DNA of 63,812 nucleotides, taken from Chlamydomonas sphaeroides (Eukaryota; Chlorophyta; Chlorophyceae; Chlamydomonadales; Chlamydomonadaceae). The stretch covers positions 5,920 through 69,731 of the forward strand of contig BDDC01000359.1 in the NCBI GenBank assembly GCA_001662425.1, given 5' to 3'. This document shows, piece after piece, positions 13,901 to 25,500 of this stretch. Numbering within the stretch: position 1 is the stretch's first letter; each line of letters opens with the position of its first letter. The translations under genes and the position numbers were made by a program. The notes under the pieces were generated by a model. That model made no database searches, was not told the DNA's origin, and worked only from the letters and a program-made list of their open reading frames with translations.

Positions 13901-16900
13901 TGAGGGGTCGCACGCGGGCGGGATTGCGGCGCGGCGGGGAGGACGCAGCCGCACGCATGGGGCCGCAGGCAGACGGTCGATCTCGGCTCTCGGGCGCCCG
14001 GCGCGCCCACCGGAAGGTAAGGTCGATCATCTCCCTCCGCAGCTGCCGCCGTGCGCCCAGCAGCTGCGGCTGGGGGCTGTTGGCGGCAGCGGAGCGCCAT
14101 GCGGACGTGGCGCCATCGGCGGCGGACGCCGCCGCGGCGCCGGCGGCGGGTGCGCCAAAGGGCTGCACCTCCGCCGATATGCCGCCCCACATGTCGGCCA
14201 GGCCCCAGTGTGTGGCGTGGCGGTAGGCCTCCGGGGTGGGGAGCGCGGCGGGGTGGGATGGGGCAGCATGCTTGGGATGGGGACCGGCAGCGGAGGGCGA
14301 GCGCCCCCAGCGCATGGGATGGACGTGCGGAGGGAGGTACCGCGCGGCGTACGGCAAGTGTGGGATGAGTCAGCCCGGGATTAAAAGACGGAGGCCTGGG
14401 TTGCGCGTGCGAGGTGGGCAGTGAGTGGGTGTGCGGCGGCGCTGACACGGCCGTGCTCACTTGGAAGTACGACAGCATGGCCTTGTGGCGGGCGGCGCAG
14501 TAGTTGGCCTCGCACTCCCACAGGTCCGCCACGATCGCCAGCCGGTCCACGGCCGCCAGTGGATCCGCGTCGGCAGACGACCTGGCACCGCCAGGCGCCG
14601 CGCCCGACGCCACCGCCGCCGCCACCTGCGCGGCGTACGCCTCCACGTGGTATGTGCCAACCCGCAGCAGCTCCGCCTCCAGATCCCGGAACCGGTCAAC
14701 CGCGGTGCCGTACAAGATCCATTTCCCGTCCGGATTCCGTACGGACACGCCCGCCTCGACGTCGTCCGCCCAAAAATCCTCCCACTCGCTGTCGGCGCTC
14801 GTGGCGGCGGCCTCGCCGCTGCCGCCGCCGTCGGCGACGGTGGCGGCGGTGCCGGCGGCATAGCCGAAGGGGCACGTGAAGTCCTTGGCAGCCACGGTGG
14901 GGCCCATGGGCTTGCACAGCGCCTCCTCGTCCCGCTCGTCGCGAAGCAGCCGCAGCTGCAGCGAGACACTGGCGTTGAGGTAGTGCAGCACCTGCGTAGG
15001 CGCATGCCGTGCATGCATTCGGTGAAACAGAGACACGAGGCCTGGGCATCAGCGGTGCGGGCACCTCGGCGACGCCATCCATCCCTCCACCCCGGGCCTC
15101 TGCCTGGGGGTGGGGTGGGCCCTGCTCCGTCCCTTCCTGTCCCGCTCGCCCCCTGGCCGCACCCGGAGCTTGTTCCTCTTGGTGGCCAGGAAGCGCAACA
15201 CGTACAGCGCCTCCAGGCTCTTGTCCTGCAGTCGGGCGCTGACACGCGGCGTGTTGGCGACGGACAGGGTCATGCGCGCCGTGCCGGGGCCGGCGCCGGA
15301 GCCGGGGCTGGCCTCGGCGCCGCCGGCCGCCGCATCGGTCGGCGACCACCTGCGTCCCCGGGCATGTGGGCGGCGGTGGTGAGGGAAGCGGCGGACAGGC
15401 AGGTACCACAGGGCCTGGCATGTAGGGTACTGGCGGGGCAGGGCACGGGTGGGCAGTGCGCTGCCGCAGACCCACCGCACCTGTCGGCGTGCTGCTCGGC
15501 AAAGCAGCGCAGCCGGTCGTGCGCTGTGCGCGCGTCCATGGCGTCCACGAAGTTGTTCTCGGCGCGCAGCACTTCATCCAGCTGCGGGGCGTGCGGCACA
15601 AACAGAGGATGGCGCGCAGACCATACAGCACCCTGCCGTCAGGCAGCGCCGCGATCATGCGCCATCCACCAGCGGTATCCGCGCTCCAACCCCTGCTCGT
15701 GCATGAGCGCCTGCGAGGGGCGGGCCGCAACGGTTCCTGCCCGCCACCGGCCCCAGCCCCCGTTTGGGCCCTCCGAACCCAGACCGGCACCTGCAGGGGC
15801 AACGTGCGCGCCACCGCAACAGCCCCCGCGCTCTCGTCGCCCTCGGTGGAGGGCACCAGCGCCGCCAGCTGCTCCTCCATCAGCCGCACCAGAAACACCT
15901 GCACCGCGTGGCATTGGGGCGACGAGCACACAGCCGTGGTGGGGCGCAGCGTCGGCACGATTATTGTTAAACGGCGCGTTTGCCACGGCCAAGCTGCGCA
16001 GCGGCTCGCAGGGTCGAGCAGCCGTGCAGGGCCAGCTGCAGGGCCGGAGGAGTGCTATAGAGCGTCCCTAGCGCCGTGGCTGCTGCCTCACGGCTTAATG
16101 GCTGGCTCCTGTCTGTGGCTTAAGCTATGAGCGTTCACCTGATCCCGCACGGTGCAGGCTGGGTCGTTTGCGAAGGGGTCCAGAGGGTCCGCGGCCGCCG
16201 CGGCCGCGGCGGCGGCGGCGGCCACGCTGGCCGCTGCGTCCTGCCCCTCGGCTGCCGCTGCTGCTGCCGCTGCTGCTGCCGCTGCTGCTGGGATGGACGT
16301 GCCGGCGGCGCTGGGCGGCTCGACGGGCCCGGTGGCGCCGGCGCCCGGCCAGCGGCGCCGGTGGCGTGCGAGGACCTGGGTGGGGAGCGACGCAGCCACG
16401 GGCATCCGGCACGGACTCGATGGGAATCATAGACGCGGGCCGTGGGTCCCGTCTGCGCAGGAAGCCCACACTGGCGGCCGTGTGCACGGGCGGCCTAGCC
16501 CCGCGATCGCATGCACACTACTCAGCCCGCCCCTTGCCCCTGTGCTCAGGCGCTAGCGAGGCATATGGCCCTAGCCCCAGGGCGTGTGAGCGGCAACGCA
16601 GCGCCACAGGCCTCCTCGCACCTTGGGCAGCATCTTGCGCGCCTCGTACGCCTGCTTGTGGTGGCGCGCCGAGTTGTCCGTCTCCACCGTCATGGGGATG
16701 CTGTCGGAGGAGGACTGCGAGGCCTGCAGAGCGGAGCGGAGCGCGTCACGGCGACGGCGGTGAGCCCAGCGACATGGGGTCTCGCACCTGCCCTGCGCTC
16801 CTCTCCTCCCCTCCCACCCCACCCGCGGCATGTGCTCAGTGTCTGCCCTGCTCCCACCATCCCATTCCCTGCCCCCACCGGTCGCCGTCGTGCCCTCTCC

Positions 16901-18859
16901 GGCCCCAAGCTCCACTCGCCTCCTCCCCTGCCGCCCCACCTGCGGCATGAGCTCGTCCAGGTCGAAGCCCGCCGACAGCTGCTCCACCGCCTGCATGCAG
17001 CCCTCGTTGCTCGTCACCACGCGAGGCGGCAGCCGCAGCCCACACGACGCCGCGTGCTGGTCCCGCTGCAGCGCCGCGCCCGCCACCTGCGCCCGTGGGC
17101 AGCCAGGCATCAGCAGCCAGGCAGCAGCAGCCGCATCACAACAACCCGCCTGCAGCCCTACGCCGGGCGCCCTACTGACGCGGCCCCAGGACGGAACAGC
17201 AGTCACACCACCACAGCCGGCCTGCAGCCCCACGCCGGGCGCCAAAGTGGTGCGGCCCGGCGGCCCCAGGACGCCGCCGCTGCGCCTTGGAAGGCCCCGC
17301 GCCGCGTGCATGCCTGCTCGTAGATGGGGAAGCGGTGGTGGTGGCTCAGCGGCAGCAGCCGCAGCCGGTCCAGCAGGCGCTCGCCGGCGCGGCCCGCGGG
17401 CAGGCGCTGCGCCGCCCAGGCCAGCGCCGCCCACCAGTCGCTGTCGTCGGAGGCGCGCAGCGAGCCCAGCCGCGCGCTGCGGGCCGCCGCGTCGGCCTCC
17501 GCCAGCTGCAGCGCCTGCGCGGCAGAGGCGCGGCCGAGGTGATGGCGGAGTCAGGCACGCGAGCAGGGGTCGGCCAGCACGGTGCTGCGGATCCCCACAC
17601 ATCCCACCTCAGGCTAGCAGCCCCGCCTGTCCCTCCAAGTTCTCCCAGCAGCAGCAGTAGCACACCACTATCCCCACCGCCCGCGGCCCCTCTCCTCCTC
17701 CTCCTCGCTGCAGGGACTCCCTGCCCTAGCGGCCGGCCACACCTGCAGGCACTGCGCCGCCAGCGCCAGCTCCCGCTCGCAGCTGCACGGCCGCAGCTCG
17801 CCCTGCCAGGCGCTGCCCACGTGGTCCAGCTGCTGCCGCAGCGCCGACCCCGGCAGCGCCTTGGCGGCCACGTCGCCTGGCAGCGCCCCCGCGGCGGCGT
17901 GCGCCAGGTGCTGCCGCCGCAGCGCGGCCACATGGCGCAGCAGCAGGCCCGACTCGACGGCCAGCTCAGCCTGGCGCGCGCGGAAGTGCCAGGACAACGC
18001 TGTGACATCGTGCAGGCCTGGCAGGGAGGGAGGGGGTGGGGATGGGAGGAGCGCGGCCGGCGGGGATGGAGCCGGAGGGAGGGGTGTTGGGGGCAATTTG
18101 GGCCATGGGTTATGGGCAGGTTGGGGGACAGGGTTACGCTGGGCCGCGGCGGGCAGGCCGTGGGTGGAATGCAGAGGGGTTAACGTATTGGACAGAGCGG
18201 TCAGCAGAAGGCGGCGGGCTGGCTGGCGCGCACCGGCCAGCGGTTTGCCGGCGCCCTCCACGGCGGCCTTGCATGACTCGGCCAGCGTTGGCGCCGCGCG
18301 CCACTCCAGGCCCAGCGTCAGCTCGGCCTGCAGCTCTCGGCGCTCGCGATCAATGCCGGTGGAAGTGGCCGTCCCGCTGAAGAGCGAAGCGGGCAGCGGT
18401 GGTGCCGCGGGCGCGGCCGGGGCGGGGCCACCGGAGAGGGCCAGCGGCGGTGGCCGCTCCGGAGTTGCGGCCGCCGACTCGAGGAGCCGGCGGACATCCT
18501 CCGACTGCAGCTCACGGCGCTGCGCGAGCAGCGTCAGAAGGTGCTTTGCGTAGTTGTCAGCCTCCGGATGGGGCACATACACAATATGCCTGCGATAAGG
18601 GAGGGCGCATCTCAGCGAAGGCCTCGCTGGGCAGCTACGGGGTGAAGGAGGTATCCTCAGGGGCACCCCACGACTGCGTGGGGCCGCGCAGTGAGTCGTC
18701 GGCTCCAAGGGGCATTGGCAGCAACCAGGTTGGAATCGATGACGCCAAAAGTGTGGAGATGTCTTGCACTGCGCAACGGGAGCGATTGTAGCGCCCATGC
18801 GCAACATGCGACAGACAGAGAACTGCACACCTGTCCCCCGTGCCCGTGTCCGGTGCCAT
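1925..18859 (-). CDS. Giant multi-exon coiled-coil protein, about 3,000 aa, function unknown
   Basis: About 43 exons read on the minus strand. Approximate exons, 5' to 3': 18859-18639, 18589-18234, 18017-17743, 17514-17314, 17086-16940, 16723-16622, 16450-16139, 15901-15795, 15709-15660, 15590-15481, 15352-15161, 14995-14462, 14226-14020, 13801-13523, 13400-13103, 12997-12806, 12675-12484, 12213-11943, 11780-11589, 11395-11350, 11155-11065, 10880-10711, 10494-10295, 10143-9930, 9678-9532, 9177-8853, 8720-8541, 8252-8140, 7984-7797, 7680-7388, 7270-7074, 6928-6769, 6612-6556, 6376-6329, 6198-6000, 5796-5591, 5402-5232, 4903-4733, 4542-4289, 4117-3990, 3613-3342, 3197-2937, 2720-1925. Phases agree at the great majority of junctions, so I read it as one gene; the starts of exons 7 and 15 are unresolved. 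Helical, coiled-coil stretches cluster in the C-terminal third (e.g. 5.8-3.0 kb). Acidic (12.0 kb) and poly-Ala (16.2 kb) tracts interrupt it, and the tail is Gly/Pro-rich. Size and texture recall flagellar or CCDC162-type proteins, but that is a guess. The start at 18859 is tentative. Confidence 0.6.
9795..9905. repeat. Minisatellite, about 14-bp unit
   Basis: About eight head-to-tail copies of a ccccatgccgccac-like unit with small variations. It lies inside the giant gene, in the intron between the exons at 9930-10143 and 9532-9678. Confidence 0.8.
16240..16300. repeat. CTG/CCG trinucleotide tract
   Basis: A run of ctg/ccg triplets. On the minus strand it encodes a poly-Ala stretch of the giant protein, just upstream (N-terminal side) of a second Ala run and the segment D-P-L-D-P-F-A-N-D-P. 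Confidence 0.7.
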
Positions 18860-19644
18860 ACTGCCCTTCGCTGCAGGATGTACGTTTGAGGGGCTAAACA
18901 CTACCTATGTGGTGGGCTGTCGCCGTTGCTGTCGAAAAGCAAGAACGCGTCCCCGGCTGCATCACGTCGAACGTGTTCATTATAATCATGTTAAGTCATT
19001 TGTGCACATGGGAGCTTGATAGCGTGCACGCCGACGAAGTTTGGGACATTGGGAACAGGGCGGTTTGCGGAGCCTTGACCACAGTATCCCTCTCGCCCAC
19101 AGTGTGGACATCTTTCTCGCCTTAAACACGTTCAACAGAAAATATATTCCTAACTTCAGTACTCTAGCCCGCGACTCGCGCTCCGTCGCCAGTTACGCAG
19201 CTCTGCGTGTCCCAAACCTTCTTCAGCGACAGCACAGACACTGGTGGCCTTGGCGAAGGATGCGGCGACGATAAGGAGCCCCTGCCGCGGCGTAGTATGC
19301 CGCTGGTGGCTGCAGAGGACGCAGCAAGCTTCCCTGAGGTAACGCCTTGCCAGCATTTGCGCACGAATCATAGCTGCGAGCACAAGGCTGCACTTCGGGG
19401 CGCCTGGGTCGGGCATCCTGCACGTTCTCAAAGTTGCGCGAGCCAACTCAGAACTGTGCTTACCAAAACAACCATTGCGTCAAGCTCCTAAGCTTCTCTC
19501 CTCCTCTTTCCTGCGCTTGTTGGCCGCACCCTCTAAAGGCGTCGACTAGCTATGCTGAGCCGCGTGGTGAGCTTGCCTAAGCTCAGTTTATAGTTAGGCT
19601 GGGTTGGCCTCTGCTTTAGGAAGTCCGTTACGCTGACTCGCGCC
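18860..19644. other. Divergent intergenic region
   Basis: Separates the start of the giant gene (-) from the Gly/Ser-rich gene (+), so both promoters should lie here. The stretch 18960-19150 is markedly less GC-rich than its surroundings. I see no convincing TATA box or gene. Confidence 0.4.
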
Positions 19645-21777
19645 ATGCACATGTCGACGGTGCTGCGCACCGGCCACGCGCGGGGGCTGCGCGCTGGTAC
19701 TATGCTGGAGCTGTCCGGTCATTCAACTCTGTTGCCTCTCCGGCCGCAGGCCCGCTTGACCGCAAGCTGTCGCGCCAGGGCTCTCGGGCCAACACGGCCC
19801 ACGCCATGGGGCACAACAACGGCACCTCGACGGGCCGGACAGCGGACCACTCCTTAGGACGGGACACCCTCAGCCGAGGGGGGCCCGGCTTGCGACAGGG
19901 CCCTTACTCTGGTGCAGGCCCGCCGGTTTCCCAAGCCTACGGCGGCCGCCCATCCAGCCGACCAGCGTCCTCAGCCTTCACCGGGAGCATGAACAGCCCA
20001 CGGACCTTCGCACACAACAGCTCCTCCTACAGGGACGCTGCCATGGTGGCCGCGTCGCATGGACTGTCCGCATACGCCCCTTCTGCCGCGGCGGCGGCCG
20101 TGGCCGCGGCGGCGCACGCGACGCGCAACCTGCCCTCGCGATCGGGCCCCGGCCACGGCGGTGGCACGGGGTTGCACTCATCACACGGCGTCGGGCCGCA
20201 GCCCTACCACGGCGGGCCAAAGTACCAGCCGCACCAGTCGGGCCGGCTGCCGTCCCGGTCGGGGCCGCCAGCCTCGCGCAACGGCATGCCGCCGAGCAGG
20301 TGCGGCATGCCGCCCAGCCGCTCGGGGCCGCCGGCCAGCCGCGGCGGCGCGCCCCCGCCGAGCAGCCCCGGCGCCTACCACCGGCCAGGTGACGGCGACG
20401 CCGCCCCCTGGCGTGGGTCCTATGACACGCACCCGGACACGCGACGCGATGCCGGGCGGGGCAGCGGCCCCACTGCGGCGGCAGGCTTCAGCAGCACCAT
20501 CGGTGCTACCGTTGGCGCCAGCGCCGGCGGCGGCGCCGCATCGTCAGGGCTCGGCGGGGCCCTGGCCATGACAACGGGTATGCGCGGCGTGGGCAGCGCC
20601 ACGGCCGCCGCCAGTGCCACCGCGAGCTTAGCGGCCTGGGGCACGGGCGCGCCAGCAGCGACGGAACTGGATGGGAGGCCGGGGACCCGAGGCGGAGGCC
20701 CTGGGTTTGACATGGAGGGGCGGCCCACGACGCGGGGCGGCCAGCGGCCGCCGTCGCGAGCGCAGCTTGGGCTGGCCGGCAAGCCGCCTATGCACGTGCC
20801 GCCGCTCGGGCTCGGCGCCTGGGCGGGCATGTTTGGCGGCGTGCCTTCGTCAGCCGGCTCCGGCTCTTCCCCTTCTGGGACGTCTCCAAGCCATCTGGGC
20901 GCGGCGGCAGCTGGCTCGGGCGCAGGCGCAGGCGGCGGCGCCGGCGATCTGTCAAGCTCGCTGCGCCGCCCGTCGCTGCTTCCCCTGCCGCCGACGATGG
21001 CTGGCGCGCCTGGCGGCGGGGGCCCTGGCGCGCTGGGGTCGGGGCAGTCTGGCGGCGGAGCCCCCGGGCACGGCTTGTCGTCAACCGCGGGTCGGATGGG
21101 CCTGGTGTCAAAGCTCAGCTCCATATCGGAGTCGCCCACACCTCCCATGATCTCGCCAAAGGGCCCCGAAAGCGCCGGCGGCAGCCGCAAGTCGGGCGAC
21201 CCACTGATGCTGTCGTCACTGACGGACGGCGGCATGGAGGCGCTGCTGGAGGGCATCTCGGAAGAGGTGAGGTGCCCCAGGTTGGGGTGGGAAGCGTGGC
21301 GTGGTGGCGGCGCATCACGGCGCGGGTCGCCCGGGAATGGGGCCATTGCCGGCTGCGGAACGGATCCATTCTCGCGCAATCACGCAACTGCCACGACGGC
21401 TGACGCTTACGGCGAGACTTGTGCAACCATCAGTGCCGCTGTGCCACTCCTCGCAGGGCAACGAGGGTGCTGCCTCCTTGAATGACCTGGACTCGTGTCT
21501 CTCCAACCTCGACCAGGACGGCAGCGGCCGTAACCGGCCCCGCCGCAACACCAGCAGCAACAACAGTGCCAGTAACAGCCGGCAACACAGCTCACACGGC
21601 GCGAACCGAGCTGTGGACGCGTTGGCGCAGGTGCGTGGGCTGGCGTGTACACCCAGGGGAATTGTCAACCGTGTCCCACCAAGTATCGCTACATTGCAAG
21701 GTGCAACATATAACCGTGGGGCTTGTGGGTGCCTTGCGTGTTGCCTGCAGGTTACGAGTGAGGCGGCCCCGCTGTGA
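19645..21777 (+). CDS. Gly/Ser/Pro-rich low-complexity protein, 589 aa, unknown
   Basis: Exons 19645-19696, 19750-21266, 21457-21630 and 21751-21777 (stop TGA) total 1,770 nt in phase. I chose the ATG at 19645 because its short exon joins in phase 1 to P-L-D-R-K-L-S-R-Q-G-S-R, which reads as genuine coding sequence upstream of the next ATG (19806). The body is rich in Gly, Ser, Pro and Ala, with a repeated R-S-G-P-P-A-S-R / M-P-P-S-R block at about 20240-20350. No transmembrane segment or catalytic motif is visible. The C-terminal third becomes acidic and Ser-rich (S-S-I-S-E-S-P-T-P-P, then L-D-S-C-L-S-N-L-D-Q-D-G), with SP/TP sites typical of phosphorylated, disordered regulators. I do not recognise a family. 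The opposite strand is open for 319 codons only because of GC skew. Confidence 0.65.
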
Positions 21778-22575
21778 TATTTTGAGCCGTGACCGCGTGG
21801 ACGCCGCGAGGCGCCTCATGCAAGAGCCGCAAAGCTCGTGTGACCAGCTTGGACGCAACGAATGCTACGTACTGTGGGTGATAAGTTGGTCTTCTTACCG
21901 TTTCTTTTCGATAGTCCCGGTAGACGCAAAATAGTTCCGGGAGACGCAATGGAGGACCCCGGACGGCTGGATGGACGACGTACAGCGTGACGGAGCGCCG
22001 CCGGTGCGCACACGCCGGTTGGGCGTGTCGCATGTGTGTCTACGACAAGTGCGAGACCGGAGCGGGCCGTCCGCGGCTGACGCGTGCTGCTAGTATGCAA
22101 CTCCACAAGAGATGCACGACGGACTCGACAGACTTGGCACTGGCGGGTTCGCTAGTGCGCCCGGGTTGGCTGCCTTCAGTGTTTGGAGCAGGTGCGGCAG
22201 GGACTCAATGACGATTCCGGGATTAATTTTTGAGTGTACGGTTTGGGGGCCAGTCGGCGTATGGAAGTGGTATAAAATGTGGGGCGTGCAGACGGGTGTG
22301 GGGGCGCGACCTGGGGGTACGTGTCGTCAGCGCACGTTCCGCGAGCGATGTTTTACAGCTACATTGCAAACGTGTAACCGTCTGTATAGGGTTTGAGGTG
22401 TGCAGCGTGTGTCGGGGGTTGTCAGTGTCACGTCAAGCCATACTCGCGGCAGACACACAACACATTATAGCAGCGTCCCACACAGCATTGCTACTAGTTG
22501 CAATTGCCAAGCGTGCCTGTGCATAGCTGCACTGTCTGGTTGAAGCCGCCAGCCACAAGGACCGGTCGTGGTTTG
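21778..22575. other. Intergenic / 3' UTR
   Basis: Between two genes in the same orientation. Most of it may be 3' UTR of the upstream gene, because a TGTAA lies at 22373-22377. No ORF in it looks coding. Confidence 0.4.
22373..22377 (+). terminator. Candidate poly(A) signal TGTAA
   Basis: TGTAA is the usual volvocine poly(A) signal. This one is about 600 nt past the stop of the Gly/Ser-rich gene. The motif is short, so chance is possible. Confidence 0.35.
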
Positions 22576-25500
22576 ATGGCGAAGAAGACGAAGTCGCCTG
22601 CGTCGAAAGGCGTTGCGTCGCCTTCGCAGTCGAACTTGGAGCCGGAGGTCAGCGTCGCGTGCTTGCGGTGGTGGATGTCGACGCTTGCGGCCGCACGTTC
22701 TTACGCGTTTGCAAGCCGAATGCGTCAGATCAGGCGTAATAACCTGCAATCTTATGATGGGCAGCCAAGCCGTCAGAGCTAGAGCGTTTGGGAGTGCGTC
22801 AGCCCGATGTCGATGCCGGGTCCACACGACCCACACGTTGTTGTCTATCTCTGCCATTCGACGCACTTCGCGATCGCTGCCACAGGTTGCCAAGAAGGTG
22901 ACGGAGCTCAAGGCAGAGGGCAACAACGCCTTCGCCCAAGGCAACTACGCCAAGGTTCGTTACTGCTGGCCTCCGAACTGCGCACAACTGCCCGCAGGGG
23001 TGTGTGCCGGGTGGGCACGATGCCTGCGTGAGGTTGGGGTCGGCTGGGTGGAGGAACCTGGCTGGGGCAGCCTGCGGGCTGCGGCACGGTGTGCTGCGCG
23101 TCCAGTGCCGGTCAGCACTTGCACAGCGTCAACTCAGTCCCCGCCGCCACCCTGCGTAAAAAAGAGCTGGCCAGCAGCGCGAGTGAACAATTCTTGCAAT
23201 GCAACATACCCCTGACTCTGCACCAAGCCAGCCGCCCACACACGCGTGTGGGCGCCGCCCGCCCGCGCTGCCGTCGCCGCCTCCTTGACTCGCTGGCGAA
23301 CCACATCCCACCGCTCACCACGCCTTGCCGCCTGCCTCCCCTGCTGCTCCCGTCCGTGCCCAGGCGCTCAGCACGTATGAGGATGCCATAAAGCTGCTGC
23401 CGGCGGGCGCCTCGGAGCGCGCCGACTTCCACAACAACAAGGCCGCCTGCTTCATTGGCCAGAAGAAGTGGGTCGCAGCGGCGGGCGTCGCGGTTGCGAC
23501 AGGAGGGTTTGGCTTTGGGGCGCGGCCAGGGTTTCGTGTCCGCGTTTCCCGGGGCGGGTTCCGACAAAGTGGGCGCAAGCACCATCCCAAAGCTTTGTGT
23601 CGCATGGTCGGAGGACTGCCGACCCTGGAGTTGTGTCGATGCGCCTTTGCACGCTGCATTCTGTATCGCATCTTGCGCACCGCCGCAACCTCTGCTGCCC
23701 AACCCGCCCACGCCGCCACCCCGCTGCAGGTACAAGGAGGCCGTCAAGGAGTGCACGTCGGCACTCGAGGTGGCGCCCAACTCGGTCCGCGCGCTGCAGC
23801 GCCGAGCCAAGGCCTACGAGCAGCAGGGCATGTTCAAGCAGGCGCTTGCGGACGTGGCCGCGATCAACAAGACCGACCTCGCGTCGCCCGAGACGCAGGA
23901 GCAGGAGCGCCGCCTGCGCGACGCCGCCTCGCGCGCGCGGCCGGGCTCGGCCGCCGGCGGCGCGGGCGCGGCCGGCAGCGCCGCTGCGGCGGCAGCGTCC
24001 AACAAGCTGGCGGCCCTGCAGCAGGGCATCTTTGTGGCCAAGTGCACGCTCGGCGACGAGACCAAGCTGGTGCACCTCAACCTCACCAACAGCTATGCCG
24101 AGGTGCTGGCCACGCTGCACTCCAAGTTCCCCGGCGCGGGTGCGTGGGGCCGCAGGGTCGCGTGGCATGGCTGGGTGCGGCCGGCCGGCGAGGAGCTGGG
24201 TCGGCGAGGAGCTGCCGCGAGGCAGGGCGGGGCACTGGGGTGGGAGTGCGGCTGGGGTTGCGGGTTTGGGTGCTTCAAGCGGGGGGGAGGCGACGGGGTT
24301 GTGGGAGCGAGCAGCAGGAGGCGATGGGCAGCCCGGCGGCGGTCCAGCCTGTTGGCAGCAGCTGACCCGGCACGGGAGGCAGGACCGTCAGGCGCACTCA
24401 CGGCTGGCAGCACCACCAGCGGCGGGCGCTGGCAGCGGGCCCCCTGGAGCGGCGGCGCCGCTGGGTCCAGCCCTGGCGGTGCCTAGCTGCTGGGCCTCGT
24501 GGAAGCCCCTTGACCAGCTCTGAGGCCTGCGGAGCCGCGTCTCGGCCCGCCCGCCGGCCGGCCGCGTGCCTCCCTGCGTGCAGCGGCGGATCAGTGGATG
24601 GCCGTCATGGAGTCCGCAGCTCCCGCAGCCCCAGCCCCAGCTGCATGGCCAGGAGCGCAACGGCGCGGCAGTGTGTGTTGCCGCGCGCCAGGGCCCGCCG
24701 TTCTAGGCTGGACGAGGCTGCACGCTGCGCGCGGACGCCGAGCCGCGGGGCGCCAAGCGCCCTCGCGGCTGGGCCCTGCTGCTATCTCCCTGGGCCCCGG
24801 TCCTTGTGCTGCCGTTGCAAGCGCCGCTCCTACCGGAGCCCCGGCATGCGCCCATGCCCCTGCTGCGCCCCCTGACCTCCGGCCCCAGGCCCCTTCTGCA
24901 TCAAGTGGCTGGACAAGGCCGGCGACCTGGTGACCATCACCAGCCGCAACGACGTGCACCTGGCCGTGGGCGAGCTGGTGCAGCAGTACCAGCGCCAGGT
25001 GGGCCACAGAGGAGGCTGCAGCAGCCGGAGGCGCAGCAGCAGGCGCACCAGAGGGAGCCGGCAGGGCTGCCAGGCCAGGGACCGGCCGCAGAGCACCCGT
25101 GCTGGCTGGCGCACGCTGGGGAGCGCTGCGCAGCAGTGGCGCCTGCCTGACCCGCGCTGTGTGCCCTGCCGCCTTCGCCCCGAGCAGGTGGCGGCGCAGG
25201 GCGCGCACGGCCCCAAGTTGGCCGCCGCCTTCCCGCCGCTCAAGCTGACGCTGGTGCCTGTGGCGTCCGCGGTGCGTCTTTGGGTGCCGCGCTGCGGCCG
25301 CGACAGGGCTATAGGCCGCGCCGTACCAGGGGCTTCTGCCGACCCACATGCAACCTGGTGCTCGGCATCAGCTTCCAGCTGTGGATATGGCGGCCCTGGC
25401 CTGCAGCTGAAGTCCCGGTCGCAGCATGTTGAGGCCCAGCTGCCGGCCGCTGCTGAGGCATTATGTTGTGCCACGGTGGCCCCCGTCCATTCCGGTGAAT

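Noticed and set aside
14461..16071. A 536-codon open frame on the plus strand
   Set aside because: It is antisense to several phased exons of the giant gene; long antisense frames are expected at this GC content, and its composition is Arg/Pro/Ala noise.
20420..21379. A 319-codon open frame on the minus strand
   Set aside because: Antisense to the large exon of the Gly/Ser-rich gene, with no conserved motif and no matching splice signals.
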